The translations under genes were made by a program, and so were the position numbers. A stretch of DNA of 64,000 bases from positions 560 through 64,559 of the forward strand of contig DIVW01000040.1 of the NCBI GenBank assembly GCA_002428365.1, written 5' to 3'. The notes below the pieces were generated by a model. That model had not been told where the DNA came from. It ran no database searches and saw only the letters and a list, made by a program, of their open reading frames with translations. The stretch's first letter is position 1. Every line of letters begins with the position of its first letter. Positions 7,836-18,183 of the stretch are shown here, one piece after another. The DNA comes from Propionibacteriaceae bacterium UBA6122 (GTDB lineage Bacteria; Actinomycetota; Actinomycetes; Propionibacteriales; Propionibacteriaceae).

Positions 7836-9794
7836 ATGACCGCCAAGGCCTGGATTGTTGCTGCCGCCGCAGCGTCGCTGTGCTTGGTTGGGCTGCCAGC
7901 CACTCCAAGCTTTGCCGAGGAGGTCGGCGAGACCACCATCGTGGTGACCTTGGACGACGCCTCCTCAGATGCGGCCGCCGCAGCTAAGCAGGCGGTCAGC
8001 GCCGCCGGTGGCAGCATCACCGAAGTGCGCCAGATCACCGACACCACGGTCGCAGTCACCGTTGACCAGGGCGGCAGTACTGCAGCTCGCGTAGGTGATC
8101 GCGCCGAAGATCGCAATGGGATCCGTGCGGCCGAGACCGCCAAGAAGGTCTACGCGACCACCACCAATGACGACTACTACTCCTACCTTTGGGACCTGAG
8201 CAACGCCGCCGACAGCCACTATGGCGTCAACGCCGAGGACGCTTGGCCTACCTCCACCGGCACCGACGTTGTGGTCGGGGTGATCGATACCGGCATCACC
8301 GCCCATCTCGATTTGACCGGCTCAGCTTCAGCCATCGTCGGCGGAAATGTGATCGCTGGCTACGACTTCATCAGCGACCCCACCAGCGCCGGTGACAGCA
8401 ACGGTTGGGACGCCAACCCCAGTGACGAGGGTGACTACCACACCGTAGATAGCACCCTGGTGGAGTCGTCCTGGCATGGCACCCACGTCAGCGGGACGAT
8501 CGCCGCCATCGCCAACAACGCCGAAGGCATCGCCGGGGTGGCCCCCGACGCATTGGTGCAGCCAGTGCGGGTGCTGGGGCGAGCAGGCGGTAGCGAAGTC
8601 GACTTGGTGGCCGCAATCACCTGGGGCGCCGGGCTGAGCGTGGCAGGCGTCGCCGACAACCCGACCCCGGCCGACATCCTCAATCTCTCGCTCGGCGGAG
8701 GGGCGAGCTGCCCGACCAGCATCCAGACCGCCATCGACAACGCGGTAGCCGCTGGCACCGCGGTAGTAGTAGCGGCTGGAAACGAGGGCGTCCCGCTGGC
8801 CAACTCCTTCCCAGCGAACTGCAACAACGTGATTAGCGTGGTGGCCACCACCTATGAAGGCACCCGTGCCTCCTACAGCAACTACGGCACTTCGGGGACG
8901 CCTGCGACCGTCAGCGCCCCGGGTGGATCGGCCGAATCTGGCAGTGACCCCAACGACTGGATCCTGTCCACCTGGAATAGCGGTACCACCGTGCCCAGTT
9001 CCGCTGCCTATGGCTGGATGGTCGGCACCTCGATGGCCACCCCCCACGTCGCTGGAGTTGCCGCGTTGGTGAAGGCCGCCAAGCCCAGCCTCACGGTGGC
9101 CCAGCTAACCGAGTTGTTGACCAGCACTGCGAAGGACGCCGTCAGTTGCACCACCATCGCCTGCGGCGCTGGCATCGTAGATGCGCCAGCTGCGGTGGCT
9201 GCCGCGGCGGGTTCACCGTCGGCCAGCCCCACACCAACACCAACCCCGACCCCGACGCCCTCGCCGAGCACCGAGAGGTTAAGCCTGGGCACCCTGACGC
9301 TTTCTGGCCCAGCCAAGGTCGGGGTGGCGTTGCGAGCTTCGGCCAGCGTGAGCCCGGCCGCAGCAACCCTGGCCTGGCGCTGGACACTGGGTGGCACCGT
9401 GGTCTCCACCGCGGCCAGCTACACCCCGCCCGCGTCAGCCAGCGGCAAGGATCTGACCATCCAGGTCACGGCAACCTATGGCTCCCAAACGAGCATCGCC
9501 GCCAAGGTGGTGCGGGTCGCAGCTGGCACCTTCACCAAGCTCACCTCACCCAAGGCCACCGGCACCTATCGAGTCGGCCGCAAGCTGAAGGCGTCCAAGG
9601 GCACCTGGGCGCCGACTCCGACCAGCTACAGCTATCGATGGCTGCGCAACGGCAAGTCGATCAAAGGCGCCACCAACGCCACCTACAAGCTCACCCGCAG
9701 CGACCGCTACAAGAAGATTTCGGTCAAGATCACTGTTAGGCGCGCCGGCTATGCGACCACTTCGGCCACCTCAAGCAGCCACAAGATCAGGTAG
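7836..9794 (+). CDS. secreted subtilisin-family (S8) serine protease with Ig-like C-terminal repeats
   Basis: A 652-residue exported protease. The signal peptide ends near PSFAEE. The catalytic triad is visible as Asp in VVGVIDTGI (about residue 150), His in WHGTHVSGTIAA, and Ser in GTSMATPHVAGVAALV. A Pro/Thr/Ser linker of TP repeats (about residues 465-485) leads to two repeats with a VG..L.AS...W.P motif ending in Y.WLRNGKSI. That repeat type is common in secreted actinobacterial proteins and probably binds the wall or a substrate. No LPXTG sorting signal is seen. It converges on the prenyltransferase gene with only four bases between stops. Confidence 0.95.
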   Translation: MTAKAWIVAAAAASLCLVGLPATPSFAEEVGETTIVVTLDDASSDAAAAAKQAVSAAGGSITEVRQITDTTVAVTVDQGGSTAARVGDRAEDRNGIRAAETAKKVYATTTNDDYYSYLWDLSNAADSHYGVNAEDAWPTSTGTDVVVGVIDTGITAHLDLTGSASAIVGGNVIAGYDFISDPTSAGDSNGWDANPSDEGDYHTVDSTLVESSWHGTHVSGTIAAIANNAEGIAGVAPDALVQPVRVLGRAGGSEVDLVAAITWGAGLSVAGVADNPTPADILNLSLGGGASCPTSIQTAIDNAVAAGTAVVVAAGNEGVPLANSFPANCNNVISVVATTYEGTRASYSNYGTSGTPATVSAPGGSAESGSDPNDWILSTWNSGTTVPSSAAYGWMVGTSMATPHVAGVAALVKAAKPSLTVAQLTELLTSTAKDAVSCTTIACGAGIVDAPAAVAAAAGSPSASPTPTPTPTPTPSPSTERLSLGTLTLSGPAKVGVALRASASVSPAAATLAWRWTLGGTVVSTAASYTPPASASGKDLTIQVTATYGSQTSIAAKVVRVAAGTFTKLTSPKATGTYRVGRKLKASKGTWAPTPTSYSYRWLRNGKSIKGATNATYKLTRSDRYKKISVKITVRRAGYATTSATSSSHKIR

Positions 9795-9798
9795 TCGC

Positions 9799-10608
9799 TC
9801 AGGTTCCGAAGCGACGTTCCCGCTGGGCGTAGGAGCGCAGGGCCCGAACGAAGTCGATCTTGCGAAAGTCGGGCCACAGCGCTTCACAGAAGTAGAACTC
9901 GCTATGCGCTGACTGCCAGATCAGGAAGCCGGACAGGCGCTGTTCACCGCTGGTGCGAATGATCAGATCCGGGTCGGGCTGGCCAGCGGTGTAAAGGTGA
10001 CCGGAGATGTCGTCGATTTCGAGGTTGTCCGAAAGGTCACCCAGGCTGGTGCCCTTTTCGGCCTCACTGGCCAGCAGGGAGCGGACGGCGTCGCGGAGTT
10101 CGTGACGCCCGCCGTAGGCGATGGCGACGTTCACGTGGCAGCCGGTCTTGTTCGCGGTCGCCTGCTCGGCGGCTCGCAGGTTGGCCGCCATGTCGGTCGG
10201 CAGCAGTGCCGGGTCGCCAACGACCTGAACCCGATAGTCACCTGTGCTGGCCAGATCGGTGACCAGGCGCTCGATCACGTCCAGCAGTGGGGTGATCTCG
10301 GCTTCCTCGGAGCGACGCAGATTGTCAGTGGACAGCACCCACAGGGTCACCAGCGGGATGCCAAGTTCGGCACACCAGCCGACGAACTCCTTCAGTTTGT
10401 CTGCTCCAGCCTGATAGCCGATTACCAGCGGGCGTCCGGGCGCATTGGCGCGGGCCCAGCGACGATTACCGTCGGCGAGCACGGCCACGTGACGCGGCAG
10501 AGCAACTGGATCCAAGCGGGAGAGCAACCGCTTCTCGTAGTACCGGTAGAGGAAGCCCCACGACTGCACCCGGTCGACGGTATCCCGGGCCCAACCCTCG
10601 AACGACAT
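9799..10608 (-). CDS. isoprenyl transferase (cis-prenyltransferase, UppS/Z-FPP synthase family)
   Basis: A 269-residue cytoplasmic or membrane-associated enzyme that condenses isopentenyl diphosphate onto an allylic primer with cis geometry, feeding polyprenyl phosphate carriers. Motifs: catalytic Asp in VLADGNRRWAR, WVLSTDNLRR, and RTSGEQRLSGFLIW...SEFYF near the C-terminus. Its neighbour is a hemolysin III-like gene, as in mycobacterial Rv1085c-Rv1086, where the enzyme makes short Z-farnesyl diphosphate. A short-chain product is therefore as likely as undecaprenyl. A TAATGT hexamer lies seven bases before the ATG. Confidence 0.93.
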   Translation of the reverse strand: MSFEGWARDTVDRVQSWGFLYRYYEKRLLSRLDPVALPRHVAVLADGNRRWARANAPGRPLVIGYQAGADKLKEFVGWCAELGIPLVTLWVLSTDNLRRSEEAEITPLLDVIERLVTDLASTGDYRVQVVGDPALLPTDMAANLRAAEQATANKTGCHVNVAIAYGGRHELRDAVRSLLASEAEKGTSLGDLSDNLEIDDISGHLYTAGQPDPDLIIRTSGEQRLSGFLIWQSAHSEFYFCEALWPDFRKIDFVRALRSYAQRERRFGT

Positions 10609-10692
10609 GCCTAGAACATTACCTCCCGCAGCCGCTGCTGGCGGGTGGGAGTCATCATGGCGGGCGTTCTTGCATTTGCCGGAGCACTAACC

Positions 10693-10719
10693 TACGGTGA
10701 AGTAAGTTACGTAACCGTA
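10693..10719 (+). promoter_or_regulatory. palindromic operator candidate before the hemolysin III-like gene
   Basis: A perfect ten-base palindrome GTTACGTAAC lies at 10706-10715, nested inside a wider dyad TACGGT (10693-10698) and ACCGTA (10714-10719). It sits 13-40 bases before the ATG at 10733, where a repressor would block transcription. The AT content is well above the surroundings. The regulator is unknown. Confidence 0.4.
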
Positions 10720-10732
10720 AGTAGGAAGCGGG

Positions 10733-11401
10733 ATGACCATGGCCCAGGCTGGGACGCAACCCGAGGCTGCCGCCCTCAAACCGAAGTTGCGTGGTTGGTT
10801 GCACCTGGCCGCGACCCCGCTGGTTATGGTCGGCGGCATCTGGCTGATGGTCCTTGCCCCCACCATGGCCGGGAAGATCGGCAGCGGAGTCTGGTTGGCC
10901 GGATCGGTACTGCTGTTCGGAACCAGCGCCGCCTACCACCTCGGCACCTGGAGCCCCGCGATGAACGCCGCCCTGCGGCGCTGGGATCACGGCAACATCT
11001 TCGTCTTCATCTCCGCCACCTACACGCCGCTCGCCCTCGCGCTGCTAACGCCTGCGGGCGCGACCACCTTGCTTTGGCTGATCTGGTCGATCGCCGCCGT
11101 TGGGGTGACCCTGCAGGTGTTCTGGCCGACCGCCCCACGTTGGCTGAACGTTGCCAGCTACCTGCTTCTGGGCTGGGCCGGACTGGGCTGGCTGCCCACC
11201 TTCTGGATCGTCGGTGGGCCGACTGTGGTGATCTTGATCGCTCTCGGCGGACTGGCCTACACCATCGGGGCCGTGATTTACGGCCGCAAGCGGCCCAACC
11301 CCTGGCCGAACTGGTTCGGCTTCCACGAGATCTTCCACGCCCTCACCCTGGTGGCCGCAGCCTGTCACTTCGCCGCGATCTACGTGGCCATCTTCGGCTG
11401 A
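10733..11401 (+). CDS. trhA: hemolysin III / TrhA family membrane protein
   Basis: A 222-residue polytopic membrane protein with about seven hydrophobic segments, of the PAQR-related hemolysin III family. Characteristic residues include SAAYHLGTWSP, WDHGNIFVFISATYTPL and the C-terminal FHEIFHALTLVAAACHF, whose His residues probably bind a metal. The family is linked to membrane lipid homeostasis; haemolysis is an old name and not a proven role here. AGGA precedes the ATG at 10733; an ATG two codons later is possible. It diverges from the prenyltransferase gene, a pairing also seen in mycobacteria. Confidence 0.9.
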   Translation: MTMAQAGTQPEAAALKPKLRGWLHLAATPLVMVGGIWLMVLAPTMAGKIGSGVWLAGSVLLFGTSAAYHLGTWSPAMNAALRRWDHGNIFVFISATYTPLALALLTPAGATTLLWLIWSIAAVGVTLQVFWPTAPRWLNVASYLLLGWAGLGWLPTFWIVGGPTVVILIALGGLAYTIGAVIYGRKRPNPWPNWFGFHEIFHALTLVAAACHFAAIYVAIFG

Positions 11402-11403
11402 GC

Positions 11404-11611
11404 CGTCCTCAGCTGAGTCCGTCGAAGCCCCAGTTGGCTGAGCCCGTCGAAGCCCTTCGACAAGCTCAGGGAACTGAGTGGGGATTCAGGGAACTGAGTG
11501 GGGACCCAGGGAACTGAGTGGGGATTCAGAGAACTGGGTGGGGATTCAGGGAACTGGGTGGTGGCTCAGGGAACTGAACTCAAGTTGGCTGAGTCCGTCG
11601 AAGCCCCTTCG
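11404..11611. repeat. interspersed repeat array 2 with a long A-B hairpin and 20-base tandem repeats
   Basis: Form A at 11431-11452 is followed after two bases by form B at 11455-11476. Together they form a hairpin of 5, 6 and 7 paired bases separated by two symmetric mismatches. From about 11471 to 11570 there are five head-to-tail copies of a 20-base unit (GAACTGAGTGGGGATTCAGG and variants). A further A copy ends the array at about 11582-11603. It lies between two convergent genes. Confidence 0.9.
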
Positions 11612-11613
11612 GC

Positions 11614-13683
<2,070 letters not shown>

Positions 13684-13773
13684 GCCCGCCAGCTTACGGG
13701 CCAGCCCGACCTCTCCGGCTCAGCAGACTTCCCGCCAGCGGTGGCGGTTTCGGCCACGGCAGGCGATCCCGGT

Positions 13774-14670
13774 TCAGGGGTGCTCGGCCGTCCCGACGTT
13801 AGTCTGCCCCGCCTGCCTGGCCTGGGCACGGAATTGCACCACCACGGCCACGGCACTGATTGCGGTGATCGAGCCGACCGCAGCCACCACACCCAGAGGT
13901 GCGGCGGAGAGCAGCAGAGTGGCCACGATGCTGGCGCTCATCAGCACCGAGAAGACCAGCCAAGCACCGAGGATCGGGGCGGTGCCATACCGGCGCACAC
14001 CTAACGCCGCGATCAGCATGGCCGGAACCACCAAGGCCAGGTCGAGCACATGCACCAGGTTGGTTGGCAGTCCGGTGAGCACCAGGGCAGCTGGTGTCCG
14101 GCCGGCCAGGTAGTCGGAGATGATCGAACTGAGCCACAACAGCGCGAAGGCAACTCCAATCGACCCGACCACCCACGCCGAGAACCTGGAGGCCCGGCTC
14201 GGCACAGCGATCTTCGCCAATACACCGGAGACGAGCGCAAGAATCAGCGCATACGAGGCGGTCCCCAGCACCGCAACATACGGCAGGAACAGCGGGCCGA
14301 AATGCACCCCGGCCGCATAAATCACAAAGGCGTAGACCAGATAGAGCAACGAACCAACCCACAGCTGGAGGCCTGCCCCACGTGCCCGGCGCAGCAGCGG
14401 CAGGCTGGAGGCCAGCACCACCACCGCGAGGAGGTTCCCCAGGTCCTGGCCTCGGGCCTGGACCTGCCAATCGGCGGTCTCAGCGGCATAGGTCCACGGC
14501 GCCACCAGCCCCAGAATGCTGGTCACCGTGGCAATCAGTGCTGCGGCCACGCCCAACCACACGGCCACGACCGAGATCGGCCACCGGCCCTGGGCGGCAG
14601 CTCCCCAGCGCGAATCGGCCACCTCAACCGGACCGCGCACCTGCGCGTCGATCCTCACACTCCCACTCAT
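13774..14670 (-). CDS. hypothetical multi-pass membrane protein
   Basis: A 298-residue protein I do not recognise. It has a hydrophilic N-terminus and eight or nine hydrophobic segments from about residue 33 onward, with no catalytic or transport motif that I can name. Its ATG overlaps the stop of the MarR-type regulator as ATGA, so both are made from one transcript and the regulator probably controls it. This two-gene unit interrupts a neighbourhood that is otherwise shared with mycobacteria. Confidence 0.8.
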   Translation of the reverse strand: MSGSVRIDAQVRGPVEVADSRWGAAAQGRWPISVVAVWLGVAAALIATVTSILGLVAPWTYAAETADWQVQARGQDLGNLLAVVVLASSLPLLRRARGAGLQLWVGSLLYLVYAFVIYAAGVHFGPLFLPYVAVLGTASYALILALVSGVLAKIAVPSRASRFSAWVVGSIGVAFALLWLSSIISDYLAGRTPAALVLTGLPTNLVHVLDLALVVPAMLIAALGVRRYGTAPILGAWLVFSVLMSASIVATLLLSAAPLGVVAAVGSITAISAVAVVVQFRAQARQAGQTNVGTAEHP

Positions 14671-15104
14671 TGCAGCTTCCTTCCAGAGTCAAGCTGATGC
14701 ACGGCCTCGGTCAGCGTTCGCACCTGGTCGGCGAAGGTGTCGACGTCGATAGCGAGGCCGGCCAGCATGGCCCCGAACCGGCCATTCAGCTCGCCAGCGG
14801 CGGCCCCGATCCGGTCGCGTCCGCTCTCGGACAACGCGATCACCACTCGCCGCCCCGCGGTGAGGTCCTCGGTGGTGTCTACCCAGCCCTCCCGCTCCAG
14901 GATCGGCACCCGCTTGCTCACTGCGGACTTGCTGAAGTTGAGGCCCTCGGCGAGCCGGGTGACGTCCAACGGTCCGGCCAGTAGCGGGCTAAGGAACACG
15001 AAACGGCTGTAGTCCAGGCCGAAGTGATCACTCAGAACTCGCCCGGCGTAGGCGTCCATAGCGAACACCAGCTCGTGGAGATCAGCCGTCAAATGCTTGT
15101 TCAC
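14667..15104 (-). CDS. MarR family transcriptional regulator
   Basis: A 145-residue winged-helix regulator with recognition region LAEGLNFSKSAVSKRVPILER and wing EDLTAGRRVVIALSESG. I set the start at the GTG at 15104 because a -10 TTTACT ends exactly six bases before it, with TTGACC 17 bases further upstream, giving a leaderless message. The frame is open to a TTG at 15131, but that codon lies inside the promoter. Two 14-base direct repeats cover this promoter, so it probably represses its own operon with the membrane protein. Confidence 0.88.
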   Translation of the reverse strand: MNKHLTADLHELVFAMDAYAGRVLSDHFGLDYSRFVFLSPLLAGPLDVTRLAEGLNFSKSAVSKRVPILEREGWVDTTEDLTAGRRVVIALSESGRDRIGAAAGELNGRFGAMLAGLAIDVDTFADQVRTLTEAVHQLDSGRKLQ

Positions 15105-15110
15105 AAGGAC

Positions 15111-15151
15111 AGTAAACCAGTTAACCCCCAAGGGGTCAACCAGTTAACCCC
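15111..15151 (-). promoter_or_regulatory. promoter with direct-repeat operator of the MarR operon
   Basis: Reading leftward, -35 TTGACC (15134-15139), a 17-base spacer and -10 TTTACT (15111-15116) end six bases before the GTG at 15104. A 14-base direct repeat AACCAGTTAACCCC starts at 15115 and again at 15138. The 23-base period is about two helical turns and covers both promoter boxes, as expected for a repressor operator. Confidence 0.65.
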
Positions 15152-15193
15152 TACCCGGCCGGTCTCTCATCGAAATGGCCCGGACCGCCTCGC

Positions 15194-16093
15194 TCAACCG
15201 GGAAAGACCCAGCCGCCCACAGGCTCGCCGGCCCCGCCGCGAACCCCGGCGAACAGGTCATTCTCCGGGATCGCTGCTGGCACTCGGGAGCGCACCAGTT
15301 GGTAGTCCTCGCTTGGGTGGGCCGCCTGCTGAATCTCCAGCGGAACGGCGAACCAGCGCCCGTCCGGGTCGATCTGGGTGGCGTGGGCCCGCAGCGCATC
15401 GTTGCGGACGCCGAAGTAGGCCGCACAAGGAATCCGGGTGGTGATCCGGGCGCGGTCTTCGTCGGTCTCGGCCCAGCCGGCCAACCAGTTGGTATAGGGG
15501 CTGTCGAGCCCGGCGGCGTGCATGGCCCGATCGAGGGCGGCATACCGACCGCGATGCAGGGTGATGTCGTAGTAGAGCTTGGTCACCTTCCAGGCTGGAC
15601 CGTGCTCGGGCCAGGCGCTCGGGTCGGCTGCTGCTTCAACAGCGGCCATGGTGATCTTGTGGGTCATGATGTGGTCGGGGTGGGGGTAGCCACCGTTTTC
15701 GTCATAGGTGGTCACCACCTGGGGGCGGAAGTCGCGGATCACTTTCACCAGCCGCCCGGCGGCAACATCCACGTCCTGGGCGGCGAAAGTGTCGGGCTCC
15801 ACCTCGGGGCCCATGCCCGAATCGATGAAACCCAGCCAAACCTGCTCGATATCGAGGATCTTGGCCGCTGCGGCCATTTCGGCGCGGCGCAGCTCTGGTA
15901 GGCGGGCCTCGTTGTCTGCGCTGACCATCTTCGGATTCAGAATGTCACCGCGCTCGCCACCGGTGCAGGTGGCCACCAGCACGGCCACCCCCTGCTTGCG
16001 GTAGTAGGCCGTGGTAGCCGCGCCCTTACTCGACTCGTCGTCGGGATGGGCGTGCACGTGCAGCAGGCGCAGGGGCGAAGTGGGTTTCGGCAT
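15194..16093 (-). CDS. mca: mycothiol S-conjugate amidase
   Basis: Mca is a zinc amidase that cleaves mycothiol conjugates of toxins, releasing mercapturic acids for export. The zinc motif AHPDDES sits near residue 15 and the second metal ligand region GGYPHPDH near residue 140; VTTYDENGGYP is strongly Mca-like rather than MshB-like. I chose the ATG at 16093 (MPKPTSPLRLLHVHAHP); ATGs at 16099 and 16102 are equally possible, and the open frame continues to 16258 into the greA promoter. It diverges from greA, a typical actinobacterial arrangement, and implies a mycothiol-making host. Confidence 0.94.
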   Translation of the reverse strand: MPKPTSPLRLLHVHAHPDDESSKGAATTAYYRKQGVAVLVATCTGGERGDILNPKMVSADNEARLPELRRAEMAAAAKILDIEQVWLGFIDSGMGPEVEPDTFAAQDVDVAAGRLVKVIRDFRPQVVTTYDENGGYPHPDHIMTHKITMAAVEAAADPSAWPEHGPAWKVTKLYYDITLHRGRYAALDRAMHAAGLDSPYTNWLAGWAETDEDRARITTRIPCAAYFGVRNDALRAHATQIDPDGRWFAVPLEIQQAAHPSEDYQLVRSRVPAAIPENDLFAGVRGGAGEPVGGWVFPG

Positions 16094-16208
16094 GGTCATC
16101 ATTGTGGTCAACCATGGCGCAATGCCGGTGATTCCCGCCGCCAATCCGCGCGCAGCAAACCGCGCCAGATTCGGGGCAGCGGGGCTTGTTCGGATAAATT
16201 GGCCGATT

Positions 16209-16709
16209 ATGAGCGATTCCATCACGTGGCTGACCCAAGATGCGTTCGACCGCCTCACCGAAGAACTTGCCTACCTCAAAGGCGAGGGACGACGGCTGAT
16301 CTCGGCGAAGATCGCCCATGCCCGCGAAGAGGGCGACCTCAGCGAGAACGCTGGCTACCACGCCGCCCGCGAGGAGCAGGGCCACCAGGAAGCTCGGATT
16401 CGAGTGCTCGCCGCGATGCTGGAGCATGCCGAGGTGGGCGAAGCCCCCGGCGATTCCGACGAGGTCACCCCCGGCTCGCTGGTCACCATCTACTACGACG
16501 ATGACCCCGACGACACTGACGCTTTCCTTCTCGGCTCCCGCGAGTTAATCGGGGTCGACGATTCAGTGGAGCTGGACGTCTACAGCCCGCAGTCGCCGCT
16601 GGGCACTGCCGTCACCGGCCACAAGGTCGGCGAAACCGTCACCTTCACCGCACCGACCGGCAAGCTGATCGAGGTCACCATCGTCGAAGTGAAGCCTCTG
16701 AACCGCTGA
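16209..16709 (+). CDS. greA: transcription elongation factor GreA
   Basis: A 166-residue factor that enters the RNA polymerase secondary channel and rescues backtracked complexes by stimulating transcript cleavage. The N-terminal coiled coil carries the acidic tip (HAREEGDLSENAGYHAAREEQ), and the C-terminal globular domain ends GETVTFTAPTGKLIEV. The ATG at 16209 begins the conserved region; upstream in-frame starts lie in non-coding sequence. A TAAATT hexamer eight bases before the ATG suggests a very short leader. Diverges from mca. Confidence 0.96.
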   Translation: MSDSITWLTQDAFDRLTEELAYLKGEGRRLISAKIAHAREEGDLSENAGYHAAREEQGHQEARIRVLAAMLEHAEVGEAPGDSDEVTPGSLVTIYYDDDPDDTDAFLLGSRELIGVDDSVELDVYSPQSPLGTAVTGHKVGETVTFTAPTGKLIEVTIVEVKPLNR

Positions 16710-16712
16710 CCC

Positions 16713-16835
16713 CCAGTTGGCTGAGCTACCCCCAGTTGGCTGAGCTACCCCCAGTTGGCTGAGCGTGCCTGCCCTGAGCTTGTCGAAGGGTCGAAGCCCC
16801 CATCCCAGAACCCTTCGACAAGCTCAGGGAACTGC
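16713..16835. repeat. interspersed repeat array 3
   Basis: Three truncated A copies start at 16714, 16733 and 16752 with a 19-base period. They are followed by an inverted B copy at 16772-16790 and a direct B copy at 16811-16834, which together form a 19-base stem around a 20-base loop. The array fills the gap between convergent greA and the DUF2089 gene and could act as a two-way terminator. Confidence 0.9.
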
Positions 16836-16852
16836 GATCAAGAAGTTGGGCC

Positions 16853-17236
16853 TCACTCCAGGGCGGCCAGCAGCTCGGCAGCTTCAGCGGGCGCGAGCGC
16901 ACCGCTGGCCACCTCGCTGAGCACTTGCTCGCGGGTCATCGCTGGCACGGCTGCGTCCGTCCCACTGAGGCCGAGTTTGGTGAGTAGCGCGGTGAAGCGG
17001 GCCCGAGCCGTGGGATAAGACACGCCCAGATGCTTCTCTACCTCACGCAGGTTGCCACGCGAGGCCAGGAAGACCCGTAGCAGTTCGGACTCGCGATCGT
17101 TCAAGCCACAGAAGTCACAGTGCGCAAACTCCCCAGCCAGTTCCGACCCGCAGGCTCGACACCCCACCCGAGTCGTGATCAGCCCTTCCCCGCAGACGGG
17201 GCAATCAACTGGCGCGCGGTGTTTAGGCTGGTTCAC
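16853..17236 (-). CDS. DUF2089 zinc-ribbon/helix-turn-helix protein
   Basis: A 127-residue protein with an N-terminal pair of zinc-ribbon-like knuckles (CPVCGEGL, CRACGSEL, CDFCGL, about residues 12-45) and a central HTH-like region (REVEKHLGVSYPTARARFTALL). A C-terminal helix (EVASGALAPAEAAELLAAL) resembles the SHOCT-like start of its partner. The stop of the upstream DUF4097-like gene overlaps the start as ATGA. Pairs of this sort are common in bacteria and may form a regulator plus envelope-sensing unit, but the function is unproven. Confidence 0.85.
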   Translation of the reverse strand: MNQPKHRAPVDCPVCGEGLITTRVGCRACGSELAGEFAHCDFCGLNDRESELLRVFLASRGNLREVEKHLGVSYPTARARFTALLTKLGLSGTDAAVPAMTREQVLSEVASGALAPAEAAELLAALE

Positions 17237-18138
17237 TGCTGATCATCCGGTTCGGAGCCGGCGACCACATTGGCCCAACCCATCACCACGCCGACGTCCA
17301 GTCGCGCCGAGCCATTGCCGAGCACCAGTTCATCGACTGCACCGCTGTGCGCCCCGCTGAAGGTGACCTTGCCCAGCTGGGCATCGGCTCGCACGGTGAC
17401 GTTCGAAGCGTCGTCAAGCTCGATCGTGAGCTGGCCCGATTCCACCCGAACCCGGGATCGTCCGGTGACGATCGCACCAGCCAAGGTGGCCGATCCGGCC
17501 TGAACCAACACGTCGTTGGCTTCGCTGATACCGCGGAGTTCTGCCCCACCGGCAGTGACCCGCACCTTGCCCAGGTGGGGCACCTCAGTGCAGACCAGAT
17601 GCCCAGCGGTGACCTCAACGTCGAGGACGATTCCCGGGTTCACCCGCAGCACCAACTCCTTGCCAAGGCCAAGTGCTCGAATGTCGTCGAAGTTGCGCGG
17701 CGGATGAAGGATCGAGAAGCCGTCGAAGCTCGGGCCCAACTCGCCATCGCTTGAGACCTCCAGCACCGAGCCGTTGCGCCGCAGCACATGGGGGCCTTCG
17801 GCTGAGGCGGTGGCCACCGAAGCGTCACCGACGATCCGAACTCGACGCCCTACTGCGCGCACCGCAATGCGGTCGACCCCCTTGGTGCCACCGGCGCGCT
17901 TGCGCGCGGTCGGCTCGCTGGGCTGGCCAAAGACCTCACGCGCGTGGGGCGAGTATTGGCGCCGGCCCGGGTCGTCTTCCTCGGCGAGCTCTTCGTTGCT
18001 CGGCTCCACCGGAGTGGGCTCCGGTGCCGGCTTGGACGATTCGGTTTTCAGCGCATCGATCCGGCGGGCGGCCTCTGCGGCATCGATGCGACCGGACGCC
18101 AGATCCTCCAGGATCGGGCCAAGATCGGGGTTACTCAT
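17233..18138 (-). CDS. DUF4097-like beta-repeat protein with SHOCT-like N-terminus
   Basis: A 301-residue protein. Residues 1-30 form a short oligomerisation-like helix pair (ILEDLASGRIDAAEAARRIDAL), followed by a Pro/Glu-rich linker and a long region of short beta strands with repeating V.V..G...L pattern, typical of DUF4097 or YvlB-like adhesion folds. I set the start at the ATG at 18138: TACCAT ends exactly six bases before it, fitting a leaderless promoter, and the TTG at 18165 lies within a terminator hairpin. Cotranscribed with the DUF2089 gene. Confidence 0.8.
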   Translation of the reverse strand: MSNPDLGPILEDLASGRIDAAEAARRIDALKTESSKPAPEPTPVEPSNEELAEEDDPGRRQYSPHAREVFGQPSEPTARKRAGGTKGVDRIAVRAVGRRVRIVGDASVATASAEGPHVLRRNGSVLEVSSDGELGPSFDGFSILHPPRNFDDIRALGLGKELVLRVNPGIVLDVEVTAGHLVCTEVPHLGKVRVTAGGAELRGISEANDVLVQAGSATLAGAIVTGRSRVRVESGQLTIELDDASNVTVRADAQLGKVTFSGAHSGAVDELVLGNGSARLDVGVVMGWANVVAGSEPDDQQ

Positions 18139-18150
18139 GCCTCCATGGTA

Positions 18151-18180
18151 GCCCGGGCTTTCCAATCAGGAAAGCCCGGC
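18151..18180. terminator. hairpin terminator after the AI-2E-type transporter gene
   Basis: GCCCGGGCTTTCC (18151-18163) pairs with GGAAAGCCCGGC (18169-18180) around a five-base loop. It lies directly after the leftward transporter stop and before the next gene's promoter, so it most likely ends the transporter message. Confidence 0.7.
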
Positions 18181-18183
18181 TTT

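Noticed and set aside
7836..9794. Sortase-anchored cell-wall protease
   Set aside because: The C-terminus lacks an LPXTG-type motif, hydrophobic segment and basic tail, so the protein is more likely released or held by its Ig-like repeats.
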